From Parus major (taxonomy: Eukaryota > Chordata > Aves > Passeriformes > Paridae): a DNA stretch of 64,000 bases. Below, one piece after another: positions 49,981 to 62,800 of this stretch. Positions within the stretch are counted from its first letter, which is position 1. The number at the start of each line of letters is the position of its first letter. The position numbers and the translations under genes are program-made. Under the pieces are notes generated by a model that did not search any database, was not told the origin of the DNA, and was given only the letters and a program-made list of their open reading frames with translations. The DNA lies in contig NC_031768.1 of assembly GCF_001522545.3 (NCBI RefSeq), forward strand, positions 82,307,769 to 82,371,768. The letters are read 5' to 3'.

Positions 49981-52442
49981 ACTTTTTGTGATCTTTCTCC
50001 TAAAGATACTGTTTTTCCACTTGAATAAGTTTTTTAGAGATTGGGGCGAGTATCAAGTTTGCAACAGCATTTGGCTCTTCAGTAAATAATGTGCTGCAAA
50101 TCTGGTTAATTGTCTTTTTCTCTTGCTGAGGAAAAACCAGCATCAGAAGAAATTGTTCTGTTGGTATTGGTTCATTCAATGCTAGTGGTATAATGTGGGT
50201 GACTTTAATCTCATATTCAGGAACCATGTTCAAGGCATGTATTACTCTAGCTGGAGAAAATGAATTCATATAAAGCTGTTTGAGTGGATGGTTCAGAGAT
50301 AGATAAATACAGCTTCTGTATTGTTATATCAGTCAGTTAATATATTTTTTAATTTATCTTTGTCCTCAGCTGATTAATCTAGAGACAGGCAGTGAAAATT
50401 AACTTCCCGTTATACTGCATTTGAACTCATTTACAGCTTTCAGATTTGTTTAGTGACCTTAGATCAAGGACTTCATAAACTTTTGAAAGGAGCAAATAAG
50501 CAGTCACAACGGAACATTTGAAATGCCTGTGTCAAAAGTAACATGGGGTAGCATTTAGAATAGGGGACTAAAAATAATTTTCCACTCATTTTCTATGAAT
50601 GAGAGTGTGATTGTCCTGTTCTTCCCTATCTTCATTAATATAGAGTGCTAATGATAGCTGCATAGTTGGAAACAGTGAATAAATACAGTTTGTCCAAAAC
50701 TGTGGAATCCTCCAGTGATTTAGAAACTGCCATTATACTTGTAACCTCAAAATATGTAGTGTTCAGCTTTGATTCAGATGAACACTTGATGGGAACTGTA
50801 TTAAACAATTGTAAGATGCTAATATTTGCAAAATTACAATTCTCTGGTTTTATTAAATACTTCAGAATATGTCCTTGTTGATCTTGTATTGTCTGCAAAT
50901 GCAGAGAATTACCTAGAGGGAAGATAATCTCCACAGAAGTCTTTCAGAGACAGATGGTAACTTTCAGGTAAGATATTCAAACACTGCAGTAATAGTGCAT
51001 GGAAATCCATGGAAAGGTCTTGGCTTGACCATACTCTGCATCAGGCTCTCACTTCTGACAGGGCAGAAAAGGGGGAAAACAGAAGAATTCAGTTTAACTG
51101 AAAAGTAAAAGGCCCTGTGCAATCTGTAGAAAAGTGTTTGGGTAACATGTTCCTTAGCAATTATTTTCTCTTTGTCATTTAATTAGCTGTAAACAAATAA
51201 ACTTTTTTTTTTTTTTTTTCCTCACTAACTGCATGTACATACTTGGCAAAATTTTCCTTACCTGAGTCTCGATGGAAATGTATAACTGTAGATTCAGTCA
51301 TGGATTCCAGACCTTGTTGGAATGAAAAAAAATAAAATTGTGTCCTGAGTCAGAGAACATGGGATATTTCATTTGACAAATGTTGCTTCCTGCCTGTTTT
51401 ATAATTGCAATAGTGGTGGACCAAATTTTTCCTTTCCCAGGCAGTGGGAGAGGCTCTTCATGAAGCAGTGGCACACAAGCTTTAGAGCTGCACATCACAC
51501 AAGAACAAGAACTGCTCAGAGTCAAGCAGAGCTGCTTTTGTGAGGCAGGGCTCAGGACAGACTGAAATTGAAGCAGGGAGGTGTAAATGAGGTCTGGAAT
51601 GGAGATTCCTCTCCACTGATCTCCACAGAGGAGAGCTCAGCTAAGTTCTTGTATATTTTGGTCATGTAAAGGTATTTTGTTCATACTTTTATGCAACTCT
51701 GAAGAAGCCTCTGATGCCTGTACACTAAGTGGTGAACAATTGGTAAATCAGCAGAAGATCAGATGCTTAGGAACAGGCTTTGAGATGTGGTCAATTGTAT
51801 GCATGCTCACTTACATAACATGTATTTTGATTATATATATATATATGCTATATGCAAGTTAACAACTAGTCTATGGACTTTCTTAAAATAACTGAAAATA
51901 TAAAATTCTTATTTAAGAAATTTAACATATTATATGCTATATACTACACGTATATCAATGAATAATTATGTATATTTCACTGATACCCCAGCTCTTACAT
52001 GTAACGCTTTCATCTGTCAATACATAGAAAAAGAAATGTGAAAGGGGATATCTGCTATTCTCTCTGACTGCACTGAGGCACATTAAGAGTGTTCTCCCAG
52101 ACAGATACAGTAGTTCAGTTGTAAATACATGTAGGAATGTACAAGCTGGCCAGACCAAAGCTGCATCTGACTCAGAATTCTGTCACTGAATTGGCTTCTG
52201 GGACATGTTTGGGACAAGTCATGTGACTTGCAGAAAATGCCATGTATATGCAAGACATGCATCAATTATCCTCCTTTTGATGTTTGCTCCCTGCTCCTGT
52301 CCATTAGTGGTTTGAACACTGCAGCCTTGACTGACATCAGCTGAAGGGCACCAGGTTATTTTCAACAAAGTAGTCAACACTAAAGAGTCTAATCCTTTTA
52401 AACTGCTCCAGTTCCACTCCCAAACCAAACCTGCTCATTTGG
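49981..52442. other. Unique non-coding sequence, no gene seen
   Basis: Holds a run of 17 T at 51,203-51,219 and a short AT dinucleotide run at 51,832-51,846. Frames on both strands at 50,635-50,934 overlap and look like chance. Confidence 0.5.
51203..51219. repeat. Poly(T) tract, 17 bases
   Basis: A homopolymer run with no recognised element on either side. Confidence 0.95.
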
Positions 52443-52568
52443 AATCATAGAATGGTTTGGATTGGAAGGGACCTTTAAAGGCCATTTAGTCCAATCCCCC
52501 TTCCATGGGCACGGACATCTTCAACCAGATCAGGTTGCACAGAGCCCCATCCAGCCTGACCATATCTT
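52443..52568 (-). mobile_element. CR1 LINE 3' end, minus orientation
   Basis: The plus strand starts AATCATAGAATGGTTTGG, then 'ATTGGAAGGGACCTTTAAAG', 'CCATTTAGTCCAATCCCCC' and 'ACCAGATCAGGTTGCACAGAG', ending near 'CCATCCAGCCTGACC'. The 3' tail is intact. Resemblance stops at about 52,568, so only the last 125 bases of the element are here. Confidence 0.97.
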
Positions 52569-53954
52569 TCAGCATGTCTCAAGATGTTCTCCAAATATTA
52601 AAGAGAGATCCTGAGAAACTTCTGACCTGAATGTCTGGCATTTCCTGAAAATAACTGGTGTCTGGGGAATACAGGGTTCCAATCCTGGCTTGTAATGTGC
52701 TATGGTAACATTTGTCATTTGTATGTGGGGGCAGGAGCCTGCACTTAATACTACATCAGGAGTAGACTCTCAAAATCAGCACAGAACACTTAGAAGTCAA
52801 AATAAACAATGTGACAAACAAGCAATGTTCTAGCTCAGGCAGTTTGGTGATGAATGCTGAATAAACAGGAACTTACCAACTAATTTTGCAGGTAGGTAAG
52901 CACACAAAGGGTGACACAGTTTTGCAGCATTTAGCTTTAAATGTTATCCTGGTGTAAGTCTTAAGACCATCTAGTCAGAAAAAAACCCATCTAACTATTG
53001 TGTGACAATTGTTCTTTCCTCTGAGATACCACTTTTAATAAGAATCATAGAAGTTTTTCAAATAGGTCTGGACAAGGAAACTCACACAATGCCAAAATCA
53101 AGAGATAGCAAGGAGATTGAAAGGTATTTTAAGAAAGCTATAGTATATTAAACTTTGGCAAGTTTCCTAGAAACATAATTCATAGTATCACCAAAGGGAA
53201 AGAATAGTATTAACTTGTCCATTTTATATAAATCCCTAAGTTTGGAACAAACCCCACACCTCTTTTATCAAGTTTAATTTATATTGTAAGACGAAATAAA
53301 AATTTTATGTTCTGTATGGAAGTAGAAAAGGTCCTTAGTGAATGATCTTAAATTATCTCCTATTCGAATGAGTTAATTTTACTGAGAGAGTTCTATCAAA
53401 CCTTTAATTAGGCTTAAATTGTACATCTAAAAAGTTGGCAATTTGATAGTGACCTCCTTAAAACACATTGATCCAAGTCAATGGAACAAGGAATGAAATG
53501 TTAAAAATGAAAAGCTTTTTCATTTTAGTCATGGGATTTTAGGTTTAGTGTGAAAGGTTGGGGCAAGCAACGACTATTAAAAAGAGGATGTTTTCATTTT
53601 TCCCCCTCTCAAAGAAGTTTCTAATGAAAGAGGTTCAATTAGTTAATCTTTGTAGAGCACTTCAAAAAATGTAAAGATCTCTTTTGTATTTGGTCTGATT
53701 CTGAACAAATTTGACAATGGACTTTTCATTGACTTCTATGAGAGATGAACTACACAGCTAAACTCAAGCTTCCTGAACTGCTAAGGAAGAGATTTTGATA
53801 AGCTAAAAGCTGTGAAGTAGATTTTCAAACACACTGATGTCTTAATTTCTCTTTTGGTTCATGATGAACCCTCAGTCTTTCAGAAATGTGACTTTTCAGT
53901 TTGAAGTTTCCCATTTCTGTCAAAATTGCCTTTCTTAGTTATTGATGCATATCT
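52569..53954. other. Unique non-coding sequence, no gene seen
   Basis: AT-rich, no recognised repeat or exon. Confidence 0.5.
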
Positions 53955-54019
53955 TTGGAGGAGTTGGACTCCATGATCCTTATGGGTCCCTTCCAACACA
54001 GGACATTCCATGAATCTGT
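53955..54019 (+). mobile_element. CR1 LINE 3' tail, plus orientation (very short)
   Basis: 'GGAGGAGTTGGACTCCATGATCC' is followed by 'TTATGGGTCCCTTCCAACAC' and 'CATTCCATGAATCTG'. This is the last 65 or so bases of a sense CR1, including the tail. Confidence 0.92.
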
Positions 54020-55145
54020 TGTGATATCTGTATGCACCTGCATTAAAACATTGCTACCCAAAAGCCCTGAAGCAGTCTTTGTTTACATGTGCATTCTCAG
54101 TGTGATTGAACACCCTGTGCCTCCTCCTGATGTCATAACCAGTGATTTTATAATTTCTTTAAAATGTGATGAAAACATAGATGTCTCGATTTCTGCAGAA
54201 CCCCATAAAGGTTGATGAAAGCTGCCATTTGCGATCTGCTGGACAAGACAATGTGTAGCCAACTTGGGTTTTTTTTCCCCACACTACTGTAAAAATATGT
54301 TATGTTTGAGGTAAATATCCAATATAATCTGATCAATGCAGTTCCATTTACTTGTCACAATTTGAATTTCATCGCAGAGAGCATGCATGCTTGTTTGAAA
54401 AGTTATTTTGTTTTTTTTTTCTGTAAAACCTTGTAGACATTCCTTGGATTTATGTTATTGAATTCCTTATTAAATTGAATTCCATTTTCCCTTTTCTTCC
54501 TTCCTTCAAATTCCCACAGAATGTTCACAAACCACACTTTCCATCTTATCCCAGTCATCTTGATTGCTCTATTTCAGTGTTGCAGAAGATACTCAAAATT
54601 CCAACGTGTGTTCAGTTTGAGTTTTTTTTGTAAAATATATCACAGTAGTTTTTAAAAAAAGTATCCATAGAATATAGGGTGACATTAATTTTGTTCTTGA
54701 TCTTCACTTCAGGTTTGCCTACTGTATTTATGAGCATAAAATAAAAATTTCTTAAATCAGAATTTTATATTTTCTGTTATTTTAAGAAAGCACATAGACT
54801 AGTTGTTAACATTGCTTGCTTGTTAATCTGGAGTGACATAATTACAAATCCATGAGAAAACAGTGGGGAATTACTAATACTTAAAATGGAATTTCAGGCC
54901 CTGATGACTTGGTAGCAATAACTTGCTTTAGTCTTTAGCAATTGTTTGAAGTTTATTTTAAATTTTTAATTAATATTTATGCTACTTTAAAATTCCTATT
55001 GAAAAGTTTGAATCTGTAAGACTGTTTGGGGAGCTGACTGTTTGGGAGATGCTGGTCTTTATTTCCAGTGCCCAGAAGCATCATCCTACTGGGATGGGGT
55101 TGATATCCTGTGACCAGCCCTTTCCACTGCCCAGTGCACACTGGA
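54020..55145. other. Unique non-coding sequence, no gene seen
   Basis: AT-rich; a short imperfect duplication of GACTGTTTGGG lies at about 55,020 and 55,036, just ahead of the hairpin. No exon. Confidence 0.5.
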
Positions 55146-55187
55146 GAAACTGAAATACTTTCAGGAGACTGAAAGTGTTTCAGTTTT
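55146..55187 (+). repeat. 18-bp hairpin closed by GAGA
   Basis: AAACTGAAATACTTTCAG (55,147-55,164) pairs with CTGAAAGTGTTTCAGTTT (55,169-55,186) through 18 base pairs, all Watson-Crick except one possible G-U. The loop GAGA fits the GNRA tetraloop pattern, and one more G-U extends the stem outward. The stem is too short for a normal pre-miRNA, so this is flagged as structure without an assigned class. Confidence 0.85.
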
Positions 55188-56650
55188 CAGACTGATTAAT
55201 TGGAGAGACTGAATTATACAGTGAGTGAAGGACCTTGGAAGTCTGGAGCTTTCCATTGGAAGTCTTATCTCTTTCCATTTCCCCATCTTGGCCATGACAC
55301 AGAGCAGGTAGAGACCAGCCACAGGGCCATTGGTAGACACCTGAATGGAAACAGTCTTTCTCCTCTCTCATTCATTTATGTTATTTCTTCCTTTTTCCTT
55401 TGTTCTGATGCAGCCTCAGATAAACTGGGCTACTGATGGGTTGACAGTAACATTTCACAGCACGTGGTCAGAGAAAAACAAAGTATTTTTAAGGCTCAGG
55501 GTAAACTAAAGAGGCAACAGGGATGAACCTATCCACAGAAAATATTAAACAAGTTAAGTTCTGTACAGATGGTGTCCACCATAGGTGTTAGTCATAGGCC
55601 CAGTTTCCAAATCACCTGGACTGGTTTACCAGTACCAGGCTAATAATGTGTTATCTTAAGAGCAATAGCCTGCTAAGATAAGCAAATGTAACATGTAGTA
55701 TTTACATTTGCAGTCCTGAATTTCCCATTAAAATGTTTGTAGTACACTGTAGAAATGTAGATGTGCTTACTGTGCAGATTTCCATAAAATTACTTCCGTG
55801 CTCAGTTGGAATACTGTGTAAATTGACTGAAGGCATCAGGTGGGACCAAAAACTACATTAACATTTTCTCCCTTAAAATGCAACAAATAGGTTTTGATAT
55901 TGCACTTGGAAGTTAACTTCTCTTTGGGGGCAAAGTAACATGGAATGGATCTTTTGTTTCCAAATGTCCTTCAACTTGCTAATTTCCAGGGCCTCGCCAC
56001 TGTTCACTGTGATTCATTGCAGTGGCAAATAACGAATGTCACTAAAATAGTGAGATCGCCTGAGCTATTTCAGAAATTAATGGACTGACTGTGATATACT
56101 GGAGCCTCTTTCCTGCATCTATAATTGGAGTGCCAATTTATTTCCAATCATTTCAAGCACTTGTAATTATAGTGCATCATTGTTGCCTGCTTAACATTCA
56201 TATGGGACACTGCCACAATAATGCTGGCAGCAGGCCACATATTTTACTACTGAAATGAATGGTAAAAATGAGTGGCAATATACAAAGCAGCAGAACTTTA
56301 AATTTTGTTTAAGAGGTTTTGTTCTGGCTAAACAAGTAATCCCAGTCATGGTAGAATGGTACAGAACGAACTCACCCTCATATAATTTAAATAAAAATAT
56401 TTTCTATGTGGACTAGAAATCAGTCAGGTAGGAAAAAAAAAATCTAATGTTTTAAATAAAAATTTCATAGTCTGTAGCATCCAAAAAATTATTCACATTT
56501 CAGCTGAAGAAACAAATCAAATTATTTTCCAGGAAAAAGAAAATGCAGCAAGATTTTTTACATTATTTATAGCAGTAAAATAAGAAATTATGAGGGCTGA
56601 AGCTGACCTAATGAAGTCTGTGATCCTGAAGATCTCAAAGCAGTGTCATC
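55188..56650. other. Non-coding sequence including a conserved-element-like segment
   Basis: The segment 55,920-56,330 is free of repeats, contains homeodomain-type cores (TTAATGG, TAATTATAG), an E-box CATATG and two uncommon CpG-containing stretches, and reads like a vertebrate conserved non-coding element. No exon or repeat is recognised. Confidence 0.35.
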
Positions 56651-56930
56651 TAGAGCAGATTTCTCAGGGCTATGTCTAGTGAGGTCCATGGCCTTGAAGG
56701 TTATAAAGTAGGGTCAGACAGATCAGATTTTTCAAAGTTGTGTAAAGTCTTCCCACATGAATACTCCATAACTTCTTTGGACAACCAGTTCCAGAGTTTG
56801 ACAACCCGCAGAATAAAACTTATTTTTCTTTTGTTGAAACAGGATTTTCTGTAGTTCAGTTTGTGTCTGTTGCCTTTTGCCAGTTTGTTGGACGAAACTT
56901 AGAGGAGCACACCTCCATCTTTACAGCTTC
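56651..56930 (-). mobile_element. CR1 LINE fragment (old), minus orientation
   Basis: The clearest part runs from about 56,760: 'GACAACCAGTTCCAGAGTTTGAC', 'CCGCAGAATAAAACTTATTT', 'GGATTTTCTGTAGTTCAGTTTG' and 'GTGTCTGTTGCCTTTTGCC'. These are antisense CR1 blocks (the CAACCTGTTCCAGTGTCTGACC, CAGTTTGTGTCCATTGCC type). The 5' part of the match is degraded. Confidence 0.85.
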
Positions 56931-59900
56931 ATAATGAACAGTGAAAAGATTCACAAGCAGGTGGATCTGAACAATAAAGCTGATCAACTCCAAAGTTTCT
57001 GCCCATGTTACCAATACTACAGATAATCCCCAGAGTTTCCTAGCTTCAGTGTAGAGCAAATGTAGAGTAATAGTTGCCAGCTGGAGAAATCCTGGTGTGG
57101 TAAAGAACTTGATTCACTCTGGGACCTGCACTCCACAGACACTCCAGATGCAAGCAGAGGCCAAGTCTGTTTCCTGGGCACACAGAACAAAGTAAAAACA
57201 GGTGTCACCAGTAGCAATTAAGCAGCTGGTCACTAGCAGTTCATTCTTACTCATATGCTTTTTCCATCTTGGTAGGCTTTTTCTGTGTCATTAGAACTTC
57301 CCTGAATCTGGTCTGATCTTAAGTTTTCTAGATTTAAGAATAAGAGATAAAACATCTATTAAAAAATCCCAGCAAAAATCACCTTGCTCAAGACTGCAGC
57401 ATGAAATTATTGAGAAAGGAAGTCATGGAGTTAGGATGCAAATTAGAATTCAGTTGCTGTGTCAGAGCAGTGAAGGAATTCCCTATCTGAGATCACTGTA
57501 AAGTTTGAGAAAAACATCACCATTATCCAGAAAGGTCACCAGAAGAAGCCAATTAGAATTCTGGAAGGAATAAATCTTTAATAATGCCCTCCTTGGAAAG
57601 GTCAAATAGAAGTCTGTATTGGTCTCTTATTCCCCAGAAGGCATTGGCTGTATTTTACTTGATGCAAATTGTTATAACTCTGCAAAGTTACTGAGAAATT
57701 GATCTCTGTGTCAGCTAAGGACAAACACCATTTTGCCAAACACAGACACGCCTTGGCTGCATCAAAATCAAAATAATTGTATTCTAAAGTAACTGGATTG
57801 TCTTCCACATATGCCACATGAACTACTGTGCAATAATGAAGTCCTGCAGTATAAAAATGCCGTTTCAAAGAGGATGAAATTTAATTCATGGAATACTTTT
57901 TGTGTGCCCTGATATAAGGGCTTGATATAAGGTATAAAATGTTCAAGTTCTCCAAATGAAACTATTTCTCACCATGCATATGACATCGAGAGCAACTTTA
58001 AAAACCACAGGACAGTTTTAATGCTTCCCTTAAAATATGTGAGCATGCAGTGAGAACATTCTGTTGTGCCCAAAGCCAGAATATCCTGTTTTAGCCTGCA
58101 GGGAACCAGCTGGAGGAGATGAGAAAATCAGTGACATGGGTGATTCCTTCAGGGGCAAAGACCAATCACTCTAGAAGGCTTTTGGTTGCTGAAGATAAGA
58201 AAAATGACAGTGTAAAATAAAAAGCTGGAAAAGATGGTGATGAGAAGATGGTGAGCAATGTGTGATGAGTAAGAGAGATGACTTGGCAACCATTAGAAAG
58301 ATGATATAATAAAAAAATCTCTGTTGAAATAAATATTAGGGCAGAAGTTCATAAAATGCAGATGAAGCAAAGAAGAAACACAGATGACCATTTTCAAAAA
58401 ATAAAGACCCATTTAAGGAGAGCAGTTAAATTAACTAACCGGACAAAGACCAAACACATACATTCTTACACGTATTCCAGAAATGTAAGAATAAAAAGGT
58501 GAATCAGATTCTGTTTTATTAAAATAAAATATTAATCTCCTTGGTTCATATGGTAGTTAGTGAGATACTGAATTTGCAAGATACAAATAATATAGGAAAG
58601 AAAAAGCAAGTTGTACTGATGAAAGAACATCACTGTACATTAAAAAAAAACAAGGTTTCAGGAAGAATGTTGTAAAATTGGCAGTTGGACATAATCACAC
58701 GTGAAAGGCACAAACAATGGTTTTGTTTTGATCAGAGGTAGACATTTACCCTTAGCACACTCAGTATCTTCCCTCTAGCCTGTCTTGTGCAAGTGGGATG
58801 GTATGAGGATGTGGACTTGAGAACAGATTGAGACTTAGGCTTAAAGACAAATAAAGGAGGAGACAACTCAGAGATCGTTGATGACTCCTGGCCAAAATAG
58901 CAGCTATGCCACTGGGGTATTCACATACTGCATCAGTATCATCATGAGGGCATGAGAGAGAGTTCAAGGTCCTAGTGCAAGTAGATGGCAGAGAGGACAG
59001 AGCAACCAGCAGAGTGCAGTCCCATCTGCCAATAATCAAATACAAGAAAATAAACTGTATGCTTAAAAATGTCTCATGATGTGGGCAACTAATGTATCCT
59101 GGGGAGGAGGCTGCTGCTATTTTTTGGATGGTGATCCCAGGTCACATATATGGGTACCTATACAAAGACACGGTGAATTAGTAGCTAAGAATGGGGTGAC
59201 AAACCACAATGTAAATTAAATGACCTTGTAATGCAACTCAGGAAAGAATATTCACTAATCAAGCATATAATTACTGAGGTTTTATGCTTATTACATGGTC
59301 AGACAGTTAATGGTTATGTAGCGGCAAAAACAAGAAGCGTTTTATCAAAACCTATCTGAAATATGGAAATGATACTAAAGCAGATAAAACATTTACACCC
59401 TGGGAGTTTTGTCTGTTTGTTTGGCCAGCTGTTTATCAACAATTGTATTCACATGCTGACCTAGGGAATTAAACAATGGCTGGTATGACATGAAAGCAAA
59501 AGAAAGCCTCCTTTGTAGATTTGCTGTAAAAATAAGTTTCTCTCAAAAATATTTTTGGGTTTCTTCTGATGAAGTTATAAAAAAATCAAAAATGTTTTTT
59601 AATTAGGAAAAAATGTCACAGATCAGAGGTAGCCATTTTCCAGGGATATTTGCAGCTCTTCTGAAATGTGCTGCAAAGGTAGCATATAAGCTGATACAAA
59701 CACATAAATTATTATCAGCGTATAAGTCAGCTGCATTGTGTACTTGGGGGTTGGATGCACTGCTACACTGCCTAAACATGCATAAGTAACATAATTTTCC
59801 TCTCCCACCCCTAGCCTCAGGTCTAAGAAACATGAGTAGGTAACATATAGATTCCTACTATTTCTTACCAGCTTTGAAGACTGCAATGCTTGTATTTTCA

Positions 59901-60540
59901 TCATTCCTTTCCCCCCTATCCCCACTTCCCAAAATCACAAGACCCAGAAAAATCTATTAGCAACTCTGAAATCGAAGACTTTCATGTGATCAAGGGCTCC
60001 TAAAGTTTGGTACTTTAAAGAAAAAAATCCAAATACCCTAAGAGCTATTACACTGAAATCTGTTCATTCCAGCTGAGTAGACAGAGAAGTCTTATGAAAC
60101 CAACATACTCCAGGCAAAACTGGAGCAGTCATGCAACATTTGATCTCAGGAATAACACCCTCTAAATAACTCACACCAACACACCATGTCACAGTGAGCA
60201 TATCTCCTGCTCAACTGTGTATCCACACAAGCTATTTTCTCCTTAAACAGAGATCCTTTGACAATGAAATCAGATAACCTTTAATTAATTAAAGTGCAGC
60301 CTCAGGACACTGGCTATGTAAACAACTGTCTTATGGCCACAGGATCTGAACATTTCTTATATCTAAAATGTATTGCAACAATAAAATTTATGTTTATCTC
60401 AAATACCTGGACTCTCTAGCTACCTATCTCCTAGTACAACAAATATGCTAAGGGTTGTTTTCTGGTGATAAGGACTACTGGCATGAACATAATGTTAAAA
60501 CCTTTCAGCCTCAATTGCATGATGCCTCCATCCAAACTGC
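56931..60540. other. Unique non-coding sequence, no gene seen
   Basis: Short reading frames only; no recognised repeat family. Confidence 0.45.
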
Positions 60541-60770
60541 CTATTGTGAGTGATCCCTGGTGCCTGCTAACTTCTGAACACTTCCCAGAAATTGCTCAGG
60601 TGGGGACTAACTGAGCTAGGGCCAAAAGTATGGCCAGGGATTGCTATAAAGCCTACCAGTAGAGCTGATTGAATTCCAGTCCCTGAGGATAATTTCTGGT
60701 GCTGTTTATAAGTCTATATGTGACATAAATGTAACTTACCTAAATAAATAACCTTTGGTTTGGACATGGA
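60541..60770 (+). mobile_element. Possible LTR-like segment (weak)
   Basis: A TATA box-like TATAAA (60,645-60,650) is followed about 95 bases later by AATAAATAA (60,743) and a GT-rich CTTTGGTTTGG. The preceding region, TGTGAGTGATCCCTGG onward, is repeat-poor. The order would fit a retroviral LTR, but no defined ends or family match are seen. AT-rich DNA produces such pairs by chance. Confidence 0.2.
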
Positions 60771-62652
60771 ATCAATTTACTGTTGATTCTTTTCTGAAGC
60801 TGTGGTCTGATAGGGAAGCATGGAACAGGAAAAGCTAGAGTTGAAAACAGCAGAAGATGTTAAAAAATAAAAAACATGACTTTCTAAAAATTTGGGGGAA
60901 AAATCCCCACATTTTTATTCAAACCCTGATAGTTTCTTTGTTTAAACAAAATAAATACAAGAATCCCTTGAATTCTGTACACTTATGCAAAGCCTGCTAG
61001 AAATAAAGCAGAACAACAGTCTTGGCCTCCTGCATCTTATAAGGTAAAAAAATTTCAAATTATAATCATATTGTAACATTTGCATATAACATTTACCATG
61101 CAATGCATTCTGACTAGATGCTGGGACATCCAAAGAGTATGACCCAAGCAATCTGAGCCTTTTATACTTCCTTATGACCCTCAATTGAGGACTGCTTAGA
61201 GTTCATCATGTCACTGGGAACATTTTTTTCTGTTCCTCAGAAGTGATGCGCTACATGTTAATACAGCAAAATTACTACTGTCTTAAAGCATCTCAGTGCT
61301 TTCAAAGAGGATGCACTCAGTATCTTAATAACTGGACTAAATAAATGGATTGCCATTAAAATTGAAGTCTCCAAAATGCATGTCAGTACACAACTCCTAA
61401 AGGAGTTAGACACTTAACTACTACTTTTTTTGACTGGGAATGAAGAGCTAAAGTAACATATACAGACTGTAATCTTGTTTCTGAGTATTGGAGAATCATC
61501 AGCTGACCATCAAAGTGGCAAATTCGAGACAATGTGCATACCAGCAGTGGGGTGAAACAGCTCAAGGGAGCACTGTTACCTAGGTGGTGGTAAATCTTTT
61601 TTTTCAATACCCATATATCTGATCACATGACACAAATGTCTTGCCTTGAAAGCTCATTTTTAATTGAACTTTTCATAATAGTGTTCTCTGAGGGCATAAT
61701 ATTGAGCATAAATAACAATTTATGGACTCGTTCTCAAGCTAGATATGTTTTAAATATAAAGACTTGTTGATATAAAGAGAAAAACACTTCAGTCACTGAA
61801 CATTCCCATTATTCATGTGCAAAGTCAGTGTTTTGAATGTCAGACTCAGTTCCCATAGGGCTGTGCAAATTCCAGCTTTCAACTCTTAGGATTTTTCCAT
61901 AGAAAACTGAATTGTGTCATTTGGTTTTCAGCCCAGCAGCACCTGAGGAGTATACAAAGGCAGAAAAAGTAATTTAATGTACTGTGACTTACTTAATCTG
62001 TTCTAATGCTAACATGATAATTTATTTTATGTTCCTTCCAAGCCTGTTACATTTTCCTTAACATAAGTCAGAGGTGTATTTGTTAATGCTTCAGCAGTGC
62101 TTTTCTTACTGGTGCTTCAGAGGAGGTAAAAAAATTTAGATCCTTCTCGTAGTATATTTGGAATATTTTGTCAGTTCCCCAGGTTGGTTGTCAGGAATAG
62201 GCCAGCAGTCAAAGTCACAGTTTTGCAAATATTTAGGTACTGAAAGGAGTAAGTGAGCACACAGTAAAATTTATACACATGTCAAAATATATTAGGGTCC
62301 AGGCTTACAACCAGATGAAATAATTTGACAGCTGATGAGGACTGTGACAATCTCAAAACAGAATACTTTTCAGGGAATGTCTAAGGTAGGTAATAGGAAT
62401 TGCTGAAGGGAGAATATCTGAAATAGGGCCTCTGGGGTTTTTGATATATTGCACTCTTCTCTACACAGGGGTTAAGATCCTTCTGAGATCTGAGGAACAA
62501 GTTTGGTCCCTTTTGTTCTATGCCCTTTTTTCTACCTTTACTTCTTTTACCTTTCAGTTCAAGTCAGCAAATAACTTTGGTACTGGTAAGGCCAACTGTT
62601 GCAAAAGACAATACCTACTGTACAAAAAGTACAGCCAAGGACATTTAATTTT
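60771..62652. other. Unique non-coding sequence, no gene seen
   Basis: AT-rich, no recognised repeat or exon. Confidence 0.5.
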
Positions 62653-62800
62653 TCAGTTTGAAAAGACCTCCAAGGTCATCAAGTCCAACCATTACCTCAG
62701 CACCATCATGCTGACTTCTAAACCATGACCCCAGTTGCCTTATCCATGTTTTGAAGCATGACTGCTTCTAGGGAATGATACCCCCAGTCTCATCTGCACC
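62653..62800 (-). mobile_element. CR1 LINE fragment, minus orientation
   Basis: The plus strand reads 'CAGTTTGAAAAGACCTCCAAGG', 'TCATCAAGTCCAACCATTACC' and 'CACCATCATGCTGACTTC', then 'TAAACCATGACCCCAGTTGCC'. This is the antisense of a CR1 3' end of the subfamily with AAAAGACCTCCAAGATCATC text, distinct from the GGAAGGGACC copies. Confidence 0.88.

Noticed and set aside
52215..52230. CAAGTCATGTGACTTG near-palindrome
   Set aside because: Only 7-bp arms with a two-base centre; this is expected by chance in a 64-kb window.
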